64,000 bases of DNA, taken from JADFQT01 sp965216025 (GTDB taxonomy: Bacteria; Chloroflexota; Dehalococcoidia; Lucifugimonadales; UBA3495). The DNA lies in NCBI GenBank assembly GCA_965216025.1, contig CBDCEX010000017.1:434001-498000 (forward strand). The letters run 5' to 3'. The position numbers and the translations under genes are program-made. Below are positions 8,187 to 16,828 of the stretch, in pieces. The notes beneath the pieces are model-generated. The model had not been told where the DNA came from. It searched no databases and worked only from the letters and a program-made list of their open reading frames with translations. Every line of letters begins with the position of its first letter. The first letter of the stretch is position 1.

Positions 8187-9368
8187 ATGAAGATAACGCT
8201 TTCGATTCTAAAGGCCGACGTGGGGTCCATCGGCGGCCATACCAGGCCTTCAGACCACATGTTGGATGCCGTCAGAAAGGCGGCGGATGAGGCCATTAGG
8301 AGCGGACTGCTGATTGACTGCTACGTGGGGCACACCGGCGACGATATCTGCATGACCACCTCCCATACCAACGGGCCAAATGACACGGATGTTCACCAGT
8401 TTGCCTGGAATACCTTCCTTAAGGCCACCGACATCGCGCGGGAATACGGTTTGTACGGGGCAGGACAGGATCTGTTGGTGGACGCGCCCTCCGGCAACAT
8501 TCGGGGGGCCGGTCCGGCGGTGGCCGAGGTGGAGTTCGACCACGATCCGGTGAAAACCAATCCAGTTCGCCCGGCCGAGTCTTTCATGGTACTGGCGGCG
8601 GATAAGTGCGGTCCGGGCGCTTACAACCTGCCTATGTTCCTGGGGTTCGCCGACCCCATGTACTGCGCGGGCTTGATGCTGCCCCGAGTGGGTGAAGGGT
8701 TCACATTTAATATTATCGACATGGACAACACCGGCGGAGACAGCATCATCTCCCTTAACGCACCGGAGGATTACTACAGGATCACGGTGCTGCTTCGGGA
8801 CAACGAGCGGTTTGGAATCGACTCCATAGTTTCCCGTCACACCGGGCTGACAGCGGCGGCCATATCCGCCACCCGGATGCATAACATCGCCGGCACCTAT
8901 ACCGGAAAGGACGACCCGGTGGCGCTGGTCCGGAACCAGGGTGTTTTCCCGGCGCCGGAGGAGTTAATTTCTCCCTTCGCCAAGGCTCATTACATTGGGG
9001 GCGACGCCCGAGGGTCCCACGTGATGCCCCTGATGCCGGTGCCCATCAATACCGCGGTGACCGGCATGTACTGCTTGCCCCTGGTCTCCTGCCTGGGGTT
9101 TTCGTTGACCGCCAAAGGAGAATTTTCCGACTCCTTCATAGACTTCTTCGACAACCCGGCCTGGGACCACGTTCGGCAGCTGGCCCAGCAAAAGGCCATA
9201 GAAATGCGTTCTCAGGGATGGTCGGGTGCTGCCATGCTGCCTTATGGAGAGCTGGAATACTCCGGTTTCCGCCAGAGTATTGGCGACCTGGTGGACCGGT
9301 TCATCTTCCGGGATGCCAACGGAGCCCATCCCGGAGTCCCAGAAAAGACCGCCACCGCCGACGACTAG
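8187..9368 (+). CDS. bifunctional fructose-1,6-bisphosphate aldolase/phosphatase (class V)
   Basis: Archaeal-type gluconeogenic enzyme that condenses triose phosphates to FBP and dephosphorylates it to fructose 6-phosphate in one active site. The 393-residue protein begins MKITLSILKADVGSIGGHTR and has metal-binding acidic loops ('GHTGDDICM', 'TDVHQFAW', 'DMDNTGGDS'). The 'YTGKDDPVALVRNQG' segment carries the catalytic Tyr238 and Schiff-base Lys241. Start ATG 8187 follows GGGAGG by six bases. A canonical terminator follows at 9411. The family is common in Archaea and in thermophilic or deep-branching bacteria, including Chloroflexota. Confidence 0.93.
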   Translation: MKITLSILKADVGSIGGHTRPSDHMLDAVRKAADEAIRSGLLIDCYVGHTGDDICMTTSHTNGPNDTDVHQFAWNTFLKATDIAREYGLYGAGQDLLVDAPSGNIRGAGPAVAEVEFDHDPVKTNPVRPAESFMVLAADKCGPGAYNLPMFLGFADPMYCAGLMLPRVGEGFTFNIIDMDNTGGDSIISLNAPEDYYRITVLLRDNERFGIDSIVSRHTGLTAAAISATRMHNIAGTYTGKDDPVALVRNQGVFPAPEELISPFAKAHYIGGDARGSHVMPLMPVPINTAVTGMYCLPLVSCLGFSLTAKGEFSDSFIDFFDNPAWDHVRQLAQQKAIEMRSQGWSGAAMLPYGELEYSGFRQSIGDLVDRFIFRDANGAHPGVPEKTATADD

Positions 9369-9410
9369 AGATATAACACATCGCCCCACCGGAAATCTCC
9401 GGAAATGGTA

Positions 9411-9443
9411 AAGGCCCCGCAGATTCCAAGCTGCGGGGCCTTT
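9411..9443. terminator. Rho-independent terminator, bidirectional
   Basis: Perfect 12-bp stem AAGGCCCCGCAG / CTGCGGGGCCTT with an 8-base loop, followed by TTTGGTTT on the plus strand; A residues precede it for the minus strand. It sits between the convergent FBP aldolase/phosphatase and aminotransferase genes and can serve both. Confidence 0.9.
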
Positions 9444-9490
9444 GGTTTAACCGGGCTAAGGGTTGACCCCGGCTTAGGTGGCAGGAAAAA

Positions 9491-10690
9491 TCAGCTCTTG
9501 ATCACCCCGTGCCGCTGGAATATTCGCGCCAGTTCAGCTATGCCATCGGCGTTGGTTTGAGCGGTGGGATGACCGAAGCATAGCCTGGCGAAATTAGCTC
9601 CCTGCCCCGAGGGCGAGAACATGGTCCCGTTGTAATACCCCACTCCCTCATCAAAAGCCTGGTCTTGCAGTGCGGCCAGGTCGGTCCCTTCCGGTAATTC
9701 TAACCAGACGTACAGTCCGCCCTCCGGCTTGCTCCAGGTGGCGGCGTCGCCAAAGTTCTCGCCCAAGGAGGCCAGCATGGCGTCGCGCTTGACCCGCAGA
9801 GCTTGGTTCTGCTCATCGATATGCTCGTACATATGGTGTTTCAGATACTCTTCCACGGCCAGAGCGGCGAACTGGCTAGCACCGCCACCTACCTTGAAGC
9901 TCATGGCCCGCTGCCGCACCGATTCCGGAGCGACCAGGTAGCCCATGCGCATTCCCGGCGCAATAATCTTGGAGAAGGAGCCGACGTAGAGCACTTGTCC
10001 GGTGTCGTCGAGGGAATGGAAGGAGGTGACGCCATCCCCTTCAAACCTCAGGTCGACGTAGCAGTCGTCTTCAAGAACCGGAACCCCGTATTCTCGGGTC
10101 AAGTCCAGAACCCTCTTCCGGCGCTCCAGGGGCATGGTCCAGCCCATAGGGTTTTGGAAGCTGGGTATGGTATAGAGGTATTTGACCCGCTTGCCCTGCC
10201 CGCTCAACCTTTTTAAGGTGTCCTCCAGATCTTCGATCACCAGGCCTTGCTCGTCGCACTGGATTCCGACCACGTCGGCGCCGAATAACCGCAACTGGCG
10301 CAGGGTTCCCAGGTACACGAACTCTTCAGTTAGGACCACATCTCCCGGGTCGGTAAGGGCCTTGATCAGTATCGCGAGGGCTTCGCCCGAGCCGGAGGTC
10401 AGGACGACATCCTCAATAGAGACCTGCATATCGCGGTCTCGATGCAGCTTTTCCACCAGCAGCTGTCGCAAGGCGGGCAGGCCGGCGGCAACCGGATATA
10501 AGGCCAAGTCTCGCCCTTCCCGGTCCAACGCCACTTTGAGGGCCTCGACCAATCCCTCCAAAGGCAGGGTTTCCGGAGGCGGGTAGGCCACCGCGAAATC
10601 GTATTTGGCGTAGCGGTTCTCGCCTCGGGTGGATACCGGTGCGTTCCTGGCGAATAGCGCTTCGTAGTCAAAGGGTAGAGAGCTCGCCAT
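9491..10690 (-). CDS. PLP-dependent aminotransferase, class I/II (2-aminoadipate/GntR-type catalytic domain family)
   Basis: Fold-type I transaminase of about 399 residues, probably cytosolic. It has 'YPVAAGLPALRQLLVEKLHRD' and 'VLTSGSGEALAILIKALTDPGDVVLTE', then 'YTIPSFQNPMGWTM' with 'VPVLEDDCYVDLRF'. The PLP lysine is in 'LYVGSFSKIIAPGMRMGYLVAP', and the substrate-carboxylate arginine region is 'FARLCFGHP'. It resembles the catalytic domain of MocR-like regulators and LysN/2-aminoadipate aminotransferases but has no DNA-binding domain. ATG 10690 has GAGG about nine bases upstream; GTG 10705 is an alternative. The amino-acid substrate cannot be told from sequence. Confidence 0.88.
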   Translation of the reverse strand: MASSLPFDYEALFARNAPVSTRGENRYAKYDFAVAYPPPETLPLEGLVEALKVALDREGRDLALYPVAAGLPALRQLLVEKLHRDRDMQVSIEDVVLTSGSGEALAILIKALTDPGDVVLTEEFVYLGTLRQLRLFGADVVGIQCDEQGLVIEDLEDTLKRLSGQGKRVKYLYTIPSFQNPMGWTMPLERRKRVLDLTREYGVPVLEDDCYVDLRFEGDGVTSFHSLDDTGQVLYVGSFSKIIAPGMRMGYLVAPESVRQRAMSFKVGGGASQFAALAVEEYLKHHMYEHIDEQNQALRVKRDAMLASLGENFGDAATWSKPEGGLYVWLELPEGTDLAALQDQAFDEGVGYYNGTMFSPSGQGANFARLCFGHPTAQTNADGIAELARIFQRHGVIKS

Positions 10691-10842
10691 TGCTATAGAC
10701 CTCACGGAAATATGTTGGCCAGCGGGTTTTCTTGCCAGCGGGTTTTTTTGGAAGATAAGCGATTCAGGGAATACTCTGGTAGTTTAGCGGTGACTACCTG
10801 CCTTGGCAAGGAATAGCAGCCGGCGGACAGGCTTTTTCGATT

Positions 10843-10945
10843 ATCATTGCGAGGGCCGTAGGCCTGAAGCAATCTCATGGAGGTGGGGTGCGATTGCTGA
10901 GCGGAGTTTATCCTGGGCGCAGCCGAAGGGCTCGCAAAGACCCGG
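10843..10945. repeat. dispersed repeat family B, degenerate copy 1, in a 312-bp gap
   Basis: The gap 10706-11017 contains TCATTGCGAGGGCCGTAGGC, then TGAAGCAATCTCATGG, and ends with a CTCGCAAAGAC half, the imperfect complement of the first arm. It belongs to the GTCATTGCGAG...GAAGCAATCT family also seen at 14937 and 24984. Nothing else is recognised in the gap. Confidence 0.6.
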
Positions 10946-11017
10946 GGGAGAAGCGAATGACCCTGAGCCGGCGGAACGCCGGCAGTGGCCGGGAAATCCC
11001 GGAGGTTAATCGGCGGT

Positions 11018-12826
11018 TTATTCCGCTAGCCTTAGCCCCAGCTCTTCCAACTGCGCCGTATCGACTTGCGATGGGGCATCGAAGAGCAAGTCTGAGCCGC
11101 TCTGGGTCTTGGGGAATGCGATGACGTCTCGGATCGAGTCGGCCCCGGTCAGAATCGCCACCAGGCGGTCTATACCGGGGGCGATCCCCCCGTGGGGAGG
11201 AGCACCGTATCCAAAGGCCTCCAGAAGGTGGCCGAATCTTTCCTCGACCTGTTGGCTGGTATGGCCCAGGATCTGGAATATTCGCTCCTGTAATTCCCGA
11301 TGATGGATTCTGATGCTTCCGCTGGCCAGTTCGGCTCCATTGCAAATCAGGTCGTAGGCCTGGGAGTTGATGCTGCCCAGATCATCGCCATCCAGCAGGT
11401 CTAGTTGGCTCTCTGCGGGAGCCGTGAAGGGATGGTGGGTGGAGTCCCACCGGTTCTGCTCCTCAGACCACTCGAAGAGAGGGAAGTCGGTTACGAAGCC
11501 GAAGGCCAGCAGGTTGGGGTCGGCCAGTCCCATCTGCTGACCCAGGTGGTTTCGCAGGTTGCTCAGCCAGGTATTGACCTGCCGCGGCGGACCGGCCATC
11601 AGCAGAATAAGGTCCCCGGTTCGGGCTCCCACGCGTTCCGCCAGACGCCGCGTCCAATCCAGCGGCATGCGCAGCCCCGGAGAGAGCAGAGCCCGCTCTT
11701 CCGTCAGGTCTGCTAGCGGACCGCTGCCCTGTAATCGCAGGTGGCTCATGCCTCCCGCGCCATAGCCTTTGGCGGTATCTTCCAGCCGGCGCATGTCGGA
11801 ACCGCTGTAATGGGCCTGACCCGGAACCACGAACCCCTTGATGATGCCGCCTTGCTGGATGGTCGACAAAAATACTCGAAACTCGGTTTCGCCGGCCAAG
11901 TCCGTTACATCAGACATCTCCAGTCCAAACCGCAAATCCGGCTTGTCGCTGCCAAAACGCGACATAGCCTCCTGATAGGTAAGCCGGGGGAAGGGCTTTA
12001 TCAGCAATTTTTCCGGTGTGATGGTTTCAATCATTCCGGTATAGAGATCTTCGGTCAGCTGAAGAATTTCCGCCTCGGTGACGAAGCTCATCTCCAGGTC
12101 CAACTGGGTGAACTCCGGCTGACGATCCGCCCGCAGGTCCTCATCCCGAAAGCAGCGAGCAATCTGGAAATACCGCTCAATTCCGGCCACCATTAGCAGC
12201 TGCTTCAGCTGTTGCGGCGACTGGGGCAGGGCGTAAAAGCTCCCTTTTTGGAGACGGCTGGGCACCAGGAAATCTCTGGCCCCTTCCGGCGTACTCTTGA
12301 TCAAGATGGGCGTCTCGATTTCCAGGAACCCCCTGGCATCGAGGAAGTCGCGGATGTATTTCACCACCCGGTGGCGCAGGATCAACGTCCGTTGCATTTG
12401 GGGACGGCGCAAATCCAAATAGCGGTATCTCAGACGCAATCCTTCATCGGCCTCCACGTCATCGGTGATGTAAAAGGGCGGGGTCAGCGAGGAGTTGAGA
12501 ACCTGGACCCGGTCTACCATCACCTCCACTGCGCCGGTGGGCATGGTTGGATTTTCCGAGCCGGCGGGCCGTCGGGACACCGTCCCTTCCACCTGGATCA
12601 CCCACTCGGTCCGCACCTGGTCGGCCAGCTGGTAAGCCTCGGGGGCCAGCTCCGGATTGAACACAACTTGAACCACACCGGAGCGGTCCCGCAAGTCTAT
12701 GAAGATGATCCCGCCGTGGTCCCGGCGGCGGCCCACCCAGCCAGCCAGGGTTTGCTTGGTGTCGACCTGTTCTATCCCGAGGTCGCCGCAATTCACGCTT
12801 TTCAGTTTGATTATCTCCTCTGGCAC
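11018..12826 (-). CDS. aspS: aspartyl-tRNA synthetase (class II)
   Basis: Charges tRNA-Asp, and possibly tRNA-Asn if non-discriminating, in the cytoplasm. It has the OB-fold anticodon domain 'TLAGWVGRRRDHGGIIFIDLRDRSG', class II motif 2 'FRDEDLRADRQPEFTQLDLE', a bacterial GAD insertion ('VFLSTIQQGGIIKGFVVPG'), and motif 3 'PHGGIAPGIDRLVAILTG'. The frame stays open to 12967, but that part runs through repeat family A and is not real coding. GTG 12826 is the last canonical start before the conserved region. CTG 12805 (then Lys-Ser-Val-Asn-Cys-Gly-Asp) sits nine bases after GAGGAG and fits the family N-terminus better, so a CTG start is possible. Confidence 0.93.
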   Translation of the reverse strand: MPEEIIKLKSVNCGDLGIEQVDTKQTLAGWVGRRRDHGGIIFIDLRDRSGVVQVVFNPELAPEAYQLADQVRTEWVIQVEGTVSRRPAGSENPTMPTGAVEVMVDRVQVLNSSLTPPFYITDDVEADEGLRLRYRYLDLRRPQMQRTLILRHRVVKYIRDFLDARGFLEIETPILIKSTPEGARDFLVPSRLQKGSFYALPQSPQQLKQLLMVAGIERYFQIARCFRDEDLRADRQPEFTQLDLEMSFVTEAEILQLTEDLYTGMIETITPEKLLIKPFPRLTYQEAMSRFGSDKPDLRFGLEMSDVTDLAGETEFRVFLSTIQQGGIIKGFVVPGQAHYSGSDMRRLEDTAKGYGAGGMSHLRLQGSGPLADLTEERALLSPGLRMPLDWTRRLAERVGARTGDLILLMAGPPRQVNTWLSNLRNHLGQQMGLADPNLLAFGFVTDFPLFEWSEEQNRWDSTHHPFTAPAESQLDLLDGDDLGSINSQAYDLICNGAELASGSIRIHHRELQERIFQILGHTSQQVEERFGHLLEAFGYGAPPHGGIAPGIDRLVAILTGADSIRDVIAFPKTQSGSDLLFDAPSQVDTAQLEELGLRLAE

Positions 12827-12832
12827 TGATGT

Positions 12833-12915
12833 TTGGGTAAATCTCTCTATATCCCCCTTTTTAAAAGGGGGACTGAGGGGGATTTGGAATTTACAAGTTT
12901 CGATCCTTGGACATG
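12833..12915. repeat. dispersed repeat family A, copy 2
   Basis: Contains GGGTAAATCTCTCTATATCC, then a C-run and TTTTTAAAAGGGGG, then ACTGAGGGGGATTTGG, matching the copies at 6048 and 24858 in the same plus orientation. It lies between the DUF255 gene and aspS, in the aspS leader, so a hairpin here would be in the 5' untranslated part of the aspS message. Confidence 0.75.
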
Positions 12916-12932
12916 GACAATTAAGCACTCTC

Positions 12933-14759
12933 TTACAAGCCGGGAAACCGGTCCAGGATATTTTCAAAGGGGCTGACCTGGCTGGCAGTCTCTACTCTAA
13001 CGGTGGCCTCGACGTTGGCCTGCAAAGAAGCCGGATCAGCAACGGGAGGCAGGCAAACTGTGTCCAGGCAGACGTGGGCCTGGGCATTCCCCTCATAATC
13101 CGCGCTGAGCAGGGGCTTGACCACCAGATGGGGTGAGGTCACCCGCGTCGAGGCGCGCAGCAGGTTTTGGGCGGCGGCATCCTCCGGCCGGCCTTCCACC
13201 GTAATCTCCACCGGTGAATTGAGGAATAGGTCCACGGCCAGGGCGTAGGTGGCGGCGAATTCTCCGTAGTTCCGATTGGCTTCTACGTAGGCGCTCAGTG
13301 TGCGCTGGGCCAGCTGGCGGTACTCATCGTTGAGGGTCGCTTGATGCAACTTCAGCAGGCCCTGAACCGCCAAAACATTCTCGGGCAGGGGCTTTTCCCG
13401 GAGCTTGAGATACCCTGTGGCCTCCTCATCCTTCTCCGTGTCGAAAAAGCCGCCCGAAGACGGGTCGCCGAAACACTCTACCATTTGCTGGGCGACCCGC
13501 TCGGCTGTCGGCAGGTAATCGCCCCGACCCGGGTCCCAGTTGTGGGCGTCCATCAGGGCGTTGAGCAAAGATGCCCAATCGGTAAGCAGCAGCTGCCGGG
13601 GTTCCAGTGGCTGCCCTCTGTTGGAATAGGCCGGGGAATAGGCGTGGCTCAACTCCCCGGTCTGCGCCCTTTCCACCAGCGCGTTCAGAACATGGCGGGC
13701 GATGGGAATCAGCTCGGTCCGGTACAGGACCCAAGAAGCCTCCAGCAGCAACGACACGGCCTGCGCGCTCCAGTTGGTGTAGCAGCAGGGGTCCACCGCC
13801 GGGTCAGGCTGGTCCTCTCTGGCCCCTTCAGGCAGGGCGAAGTAGCTGGAATGAGCGCCCTGGCTACCCCGAAAGCCCGCCGCCTCGGCGTCATATAAGG
13901 TGTTCAAGATGTAATTGATGGTGTCCCCGGCCGCTCGGCGGTAGGAGTCCTGGTCCAGGAGCAACCAGGCTTCCAGATAGACCCGGGCCAATCCCACATT
14001 ATCCTCCAGCATCTTCTCGTGCTGCGCCTCGGTCCAGTCGGCCTGAGCGCAATACCGGAAGAACCCTCCATCTATCGGGTCCACCAGCTCTCCACCCAAC
14101 ATGCCATCCAGACTCCGCTCCAGCATCACACGGTAAAACTCCTCTCCGGTGGTCCGAAACAGATGCAGCAGCAATCGTAAGACAGGAACTCCCGGAAATT
14201 TCGGCTCTTCGCCAAAGCCCCCATTTGCCGGGTCGTAGATGCCAGCGGAACGACGGGCGATGCGCTGCACCTGCTTGGCGTCCAGCTCCGCCCCGGCGCT
14301 TATCTTGGCCACTTCATCCTGACGCTGGCGGAACAGATTGTTGGCCTGCTCGTATAGCTGGGGTTTCTCCTCCTGGTACGCCCGCTGCACTTCCATCAGC
14401 ATGGCTAGGAGTTGGTCCGCGGGAAGATAGGTAGCTCCGGCGACGATGCCGCCATGACCGGTCAGGAAGGCGGTAGTAGGCCAGCCCCCGACATTGTATC
14501 TGGAGTTGATCTCCGGCCGGTGGTCGTTATCGACCCGAACCGGCACAAAGTTTTGGCTGATAAACTCGATCACGTCCGAGTCCTGGAAGGTGGTTTCCTC
14601 CATAACCTGGCACCAATAGCACCAGACCGCGCCGATGGACAATAGAACCGGTCGGTTTCGCTGCCGCGCCAATTCAAAGGGAGCCGGACCCCAGGGTAGC
14701 CAGGCGATCTGCTGCCCAGGCTGATAGCCGGAGGGTTCTCCCTCAACGCGCAAGCTCAT
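12933..14759 (-). CDS. thioredoxin domain-containing protein, DUF255 (YyaL/SSP411-like)
   Basis: A 608-residue protein with an N-terminal thioredoxin-like domain and an (alpha/alpha)6-barrel of glycosidase type. The redox motif is C47-Y-W-C50 in 'SIGAVWCYWCQVMEETTF', followed by 'RVDNDHRPEINSRYNVGGWP'. The family hallmark is normally HWCHVM-like, so the motif is slightly divergent. Later segments 'NGGFGEEPKFPGVPVLRLLL' and 'GFFRYCAQADWTEAQHEKML' are typical of DUF255. It lacks a signal peptide and is predicted cytosolic; the biochemical role of the family is not established. It ends shortly before repeat A and aspS on the same strand. Confidence 0.85.
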   Translation of the reverse strand: MSLRVEGEPSGYQPGQQIAWLPWGPAPFELARQRNRPVLLSIGAVWCYWCQVMEETTFQDSDVIEFISQNFVPVRVDNDHRPEINSRYNVGGWPTTAFLTGHGGIVAGATYLPADQLLAMLMEVQRAYQEEKPQLYEQANNLFRQRQDEVAKISAGAELDAKQVQRIARRSAGIYDPANGGFGEEPKFPGVPVLRLLLHLFRTTGEEFYRVMLERSLDGMLGGELVDPIDGGFFRYCAQADWTEAQHEKMLEDNVGLARVYLEAWLLLDQDSYRRAAGDTINYILNTLYDAEAAGFRGSQGAHSSYFALPEGAREDQPDPAVDPCCYTNWSAQAVSLLLEASWVLYRTELIPIARHVLNALVERAQTGELSHAYSPAYSNRGQPLEPRQLLLTDWASLLNALMDAHNWDPGRGDYLPTAERVAQQMVECFGDPSSGGFFDTEKDEEATGYLKLREKPLPENVLAVQGLLKLHQATLNDEYRQLAQRTLSAYVEANRNYGEFAATYALAVDLFLNSPVEITVEGRPEDAAAQNLLRASTRVTSPHLVVKPLLSADYEGNAQAHVCLDTVCLPPVADPASLQANVEATVRVETASQVSPFENILDRFPGL

Positions 14760-14936
14760 GCTACGGCTCTCCGGCTAGGGCTTTCCGGCCGGGCTTTCCG
14801 GGGCTCCGCAACCTTCGGATTCCAGGTAGGTTACCAGGCATGGCGGGATTGGCCGCAGAGACTATCATAATTGCTGGATTACGTTAGCATAGCAGTAGCT
14901 GTTTTTCCAGTACCCCTTTTTTAGAGGGAGTGTCAA

Positions 14937-14976
14937 ATGTCATTGCGAGGAGCCTCAGCGACGAAGCAATCTTAAG
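14937..14976. repeat. dispersed repeat family B, copy 2, in a 465-bp gap
   Basis: GTCATTGCGAGGAGCCTCAG followed by CGACGAAGCAATCTTAAG. It is the only recognisable item in 14760-15224, the divergent region between the DUF255 and htrA genes. No clear promoter hexamers are identified. Confidence 0.6.
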
Positions 14977-15224
14977 TGGCCTTCAATCGAGCGCCGGGGT
15001 CAAATCCAACTCCGGACTGAAAACGTAAAGTTAATTACCAATTTAGGTAGCTGCTGGGAGATCGGTGATGCTGTAAGATTGTTAATTCAGGGAATAGTCC
15101 AAGTTAAACAAGGCTACCCCTTAACCGAACTCCCCTACCGAATTCCACTGGGGTACATCTAATAATTATCGAAGCGTAAATCGGACCCCGGTCCCCAAAC
15201 TTCCACCAGGAGAGATGATTAAAA

Positions 15225-16529
15225 ATGACCAGAACATTGAATGGCCTACTAATGGATTTGCCGCCGCCCGGCAGGTTAGGCAGCCTGTTCCGGGCTCGTT
15301 CCGCCGTCTTGATTATGTTGGTGTTTGGGTTGTTCCTAGTGGCGTGCGCGGGCGCCGCGGCTACGGATCAATCCAACTCTGGCGGGGCCAACTCTGATCC
15401 GGCCAACTCTGACCCGGCCAATGGGCCGATGTCGCAGGAGTTGCCGGGAGCTTTCAACGATGCCGATGCCGTGGCCATTGTCGCGGCTCATGAGCAGGTG
15501 CTTATCGGGATTTATGACCGGCTTCTGCCGTCGGTGGTGGAAATTCGGGCCAGCAGGCAAGTGGGTCTGCCCGAGGATCCTCCCAGGTTCCCCTCCATTC
15601 CGGGGTTCCCCGAAGACCGTTTCCCGTTTGAACGCAGCGGGGGATCTGGGTTCGTCTGGGACGACGAGGGCCATATTGTGACCAATCATCATGTGGTCGA
15701 CGGGGCGGACCGCTTGACGGTGATATTTTCCGACGGCACCGAGCGGCGAGCTGATGTTCTTGGTACCGATCCGGATTCCGACCTGGCGGTTTTGAAGCTG
15801 GCGGATAGTGAGGGGCTGACCATGCCCGGCGCGCCCCTCGGCGACAGCGGGGCGGTGAAGCCGGGGCAGCTGGCGGTGGCTATCGGTAACCCCTTCGGTC
15901 AGGAGTTCACCATCACCAGCGGCATTGTCAGCGCCGTTGGCCGGACCATCCGGAGCGGTAACAGCCAGTTTTCCATTCCGGAGGTTATCCAAACCGACGC
16001 GCCGATTAACCCTGGGAACTCCGGGGGCCCCTTGCTGGACCGGAACGGCGAAGTGATTGGCGTCAATACTCAGATCATCAGCCGAAGCGGAGCCAACTCG
16101 GGCATCGGGTTTGCCGTCCCGATAAATACCGCCAAGCGGGTGATACCGGAATTGATCAAAAACGGCCAGTACCAATACGCCTGGCTGGGGATCAGCGGCA
16201 CCTCCCTAAGGCCTGACGTGGCGGAGCTGATGGACCTGCCGCGAGATACTCGGGGCACCCTGGTTATCGATGTTATCGGGGATGGACCGGCCGAGGCGGC
16301 GGGTCTCCTGGGCAGCGACCGCAGCGAGCAGGTGGAGGGACTGGACCTCCGTCTCGGCGGCGACATCATTATCGCCATCGACGGAACCCCGGTGCGGACC
16401 ATCGACGATTTGATTGCCTACCTGGTGGACAATGCCCGGCCCGAGGATGAATCGATGCTGGAGGTGATTCGGGAGAATGGCAGCCTGGAGACGATTCAGG
16501 TGACCTTGGACCGGCGGCCCAACTCCTGA
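15225..16529 (+). CDS. lipoprotein serine protease, HtrA/DegP family (trypsin plus PDZ)
   Basis: Extracytoplasmic quality-control protease of 434 residues. The N-terminus has a hydrophobic stretch 'VLIMLVFGLFLVACAG' ending in the lipobox LVAC, so it is probably a lipid-anchored exported protein. A short tandem linker of Ser/Asp-Pro-Ala-Asn repeats follows (15380-15420). The trypsin-like triad is His156 ('TNHHVV'), Asp186 ('SDLAVLKL') and Ser266 ('NPGNSGGPLL'). A single PDZ domain follows at about 325-430 ('GDIIIAIDGTPVRTIDDLI'). ATG 15225 is preceded by AGGAGAG. A terminator lies 37 bp after the stop. Confidence 0.93.
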   Translation: MTRTLNGLLMDLPPPGRLGSLFRARSAVLIMLVFGLFLVACAGAAATDQSNSGGANSDPANSDPANGPMSQELPGAFNDADAVAIVAAHEQVLIGIYDRLLPSVVEIRASRQVGLPEDPPRFPSIPGFPEDRFPFERSGGSGFVWDDEGHIVTNHHVVDGADRLTVIFSDGTERRADVLGTDPDSDLAVLKLADSEGLTMPGAPLGDSGAVKPGQLAVAIGNPFGQEFTITSGIVSAVGRTIRSGNSQFSIPEVIQTDAPINPGNSGGPLLDRNGEVIGVNTQIISRSGANSGIGFAVPINTAKRVIPELIKNGQYQYAWLGISGTSLRPDVAELMDLPRDTRGTLVIDVIGDGPAEAAGLLGSDRSEQVEGLDLRLGGDIIIAIDGTPVRTIDDLIAYLVDNARPEDESMLEVIRENGSLETIQVTLDRRPNS

Positions 16530-16565
16530 TACCGGCTCAACACCGGTTCAACCAGAGTGGCGTTA

Positions 16566-16604
16566 AAGAAGCAGCCCTTCCCAAATCGAGAAGGGCTGCT
16601 TCTT
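16566..16604. terminator. Rho-independent terminator
   Basis: 15-bp stem AAGAAGCAGCCCTTC / GAAGGGCTGCTTCTT with a 9-base loop (CCAAATCGA), followed by TTGG. It lies after htrA and converges on the PAC2 gene end, so it can act in both directions. Confidence 0.9.
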
Positions 16605-16683
16605 TGGTTCGCCGGGGCGGGATTCGGGAAACCGTGGTTTGGCCTGGAATCAGTGGCCCGGATGACTCAGGCAGTAAGATATA

Positions 16684-16828
16684 GCTGCTCGGTGATTATT
16701 GCTCGGTGATTATTGCTCGTTGTCGAGGGACTGTCCCAACTCACTCAGGAACTCCTCGATCTCCGGGGAAAGGTTCATTATTGCTCGGTGATTATTGCCC
16801 TCCTCGATCTCCGGGGAAAGGTTCACCT
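16684..16828. repeat. local direct duplications at the PAC2 3' end
   Basis: CTCCTCGATCTCCGGGGAAA plus GGTTCA occurs at 16752-16777 and again at 16800-16825, 48 bp apart. The unit GCTCGGTGATTATT occurs at about 16686 and 16700 and again between the two copies. The duplication is a multiple of three and keeps the frame. Confidence 0.85.

Noticed and set aside
12827..12967. N-terminal extension of aspS by 47 codons
   Set aside because: The extension translates repeat family A and lies before the ribosome-binding site; it is not conserved-looking.
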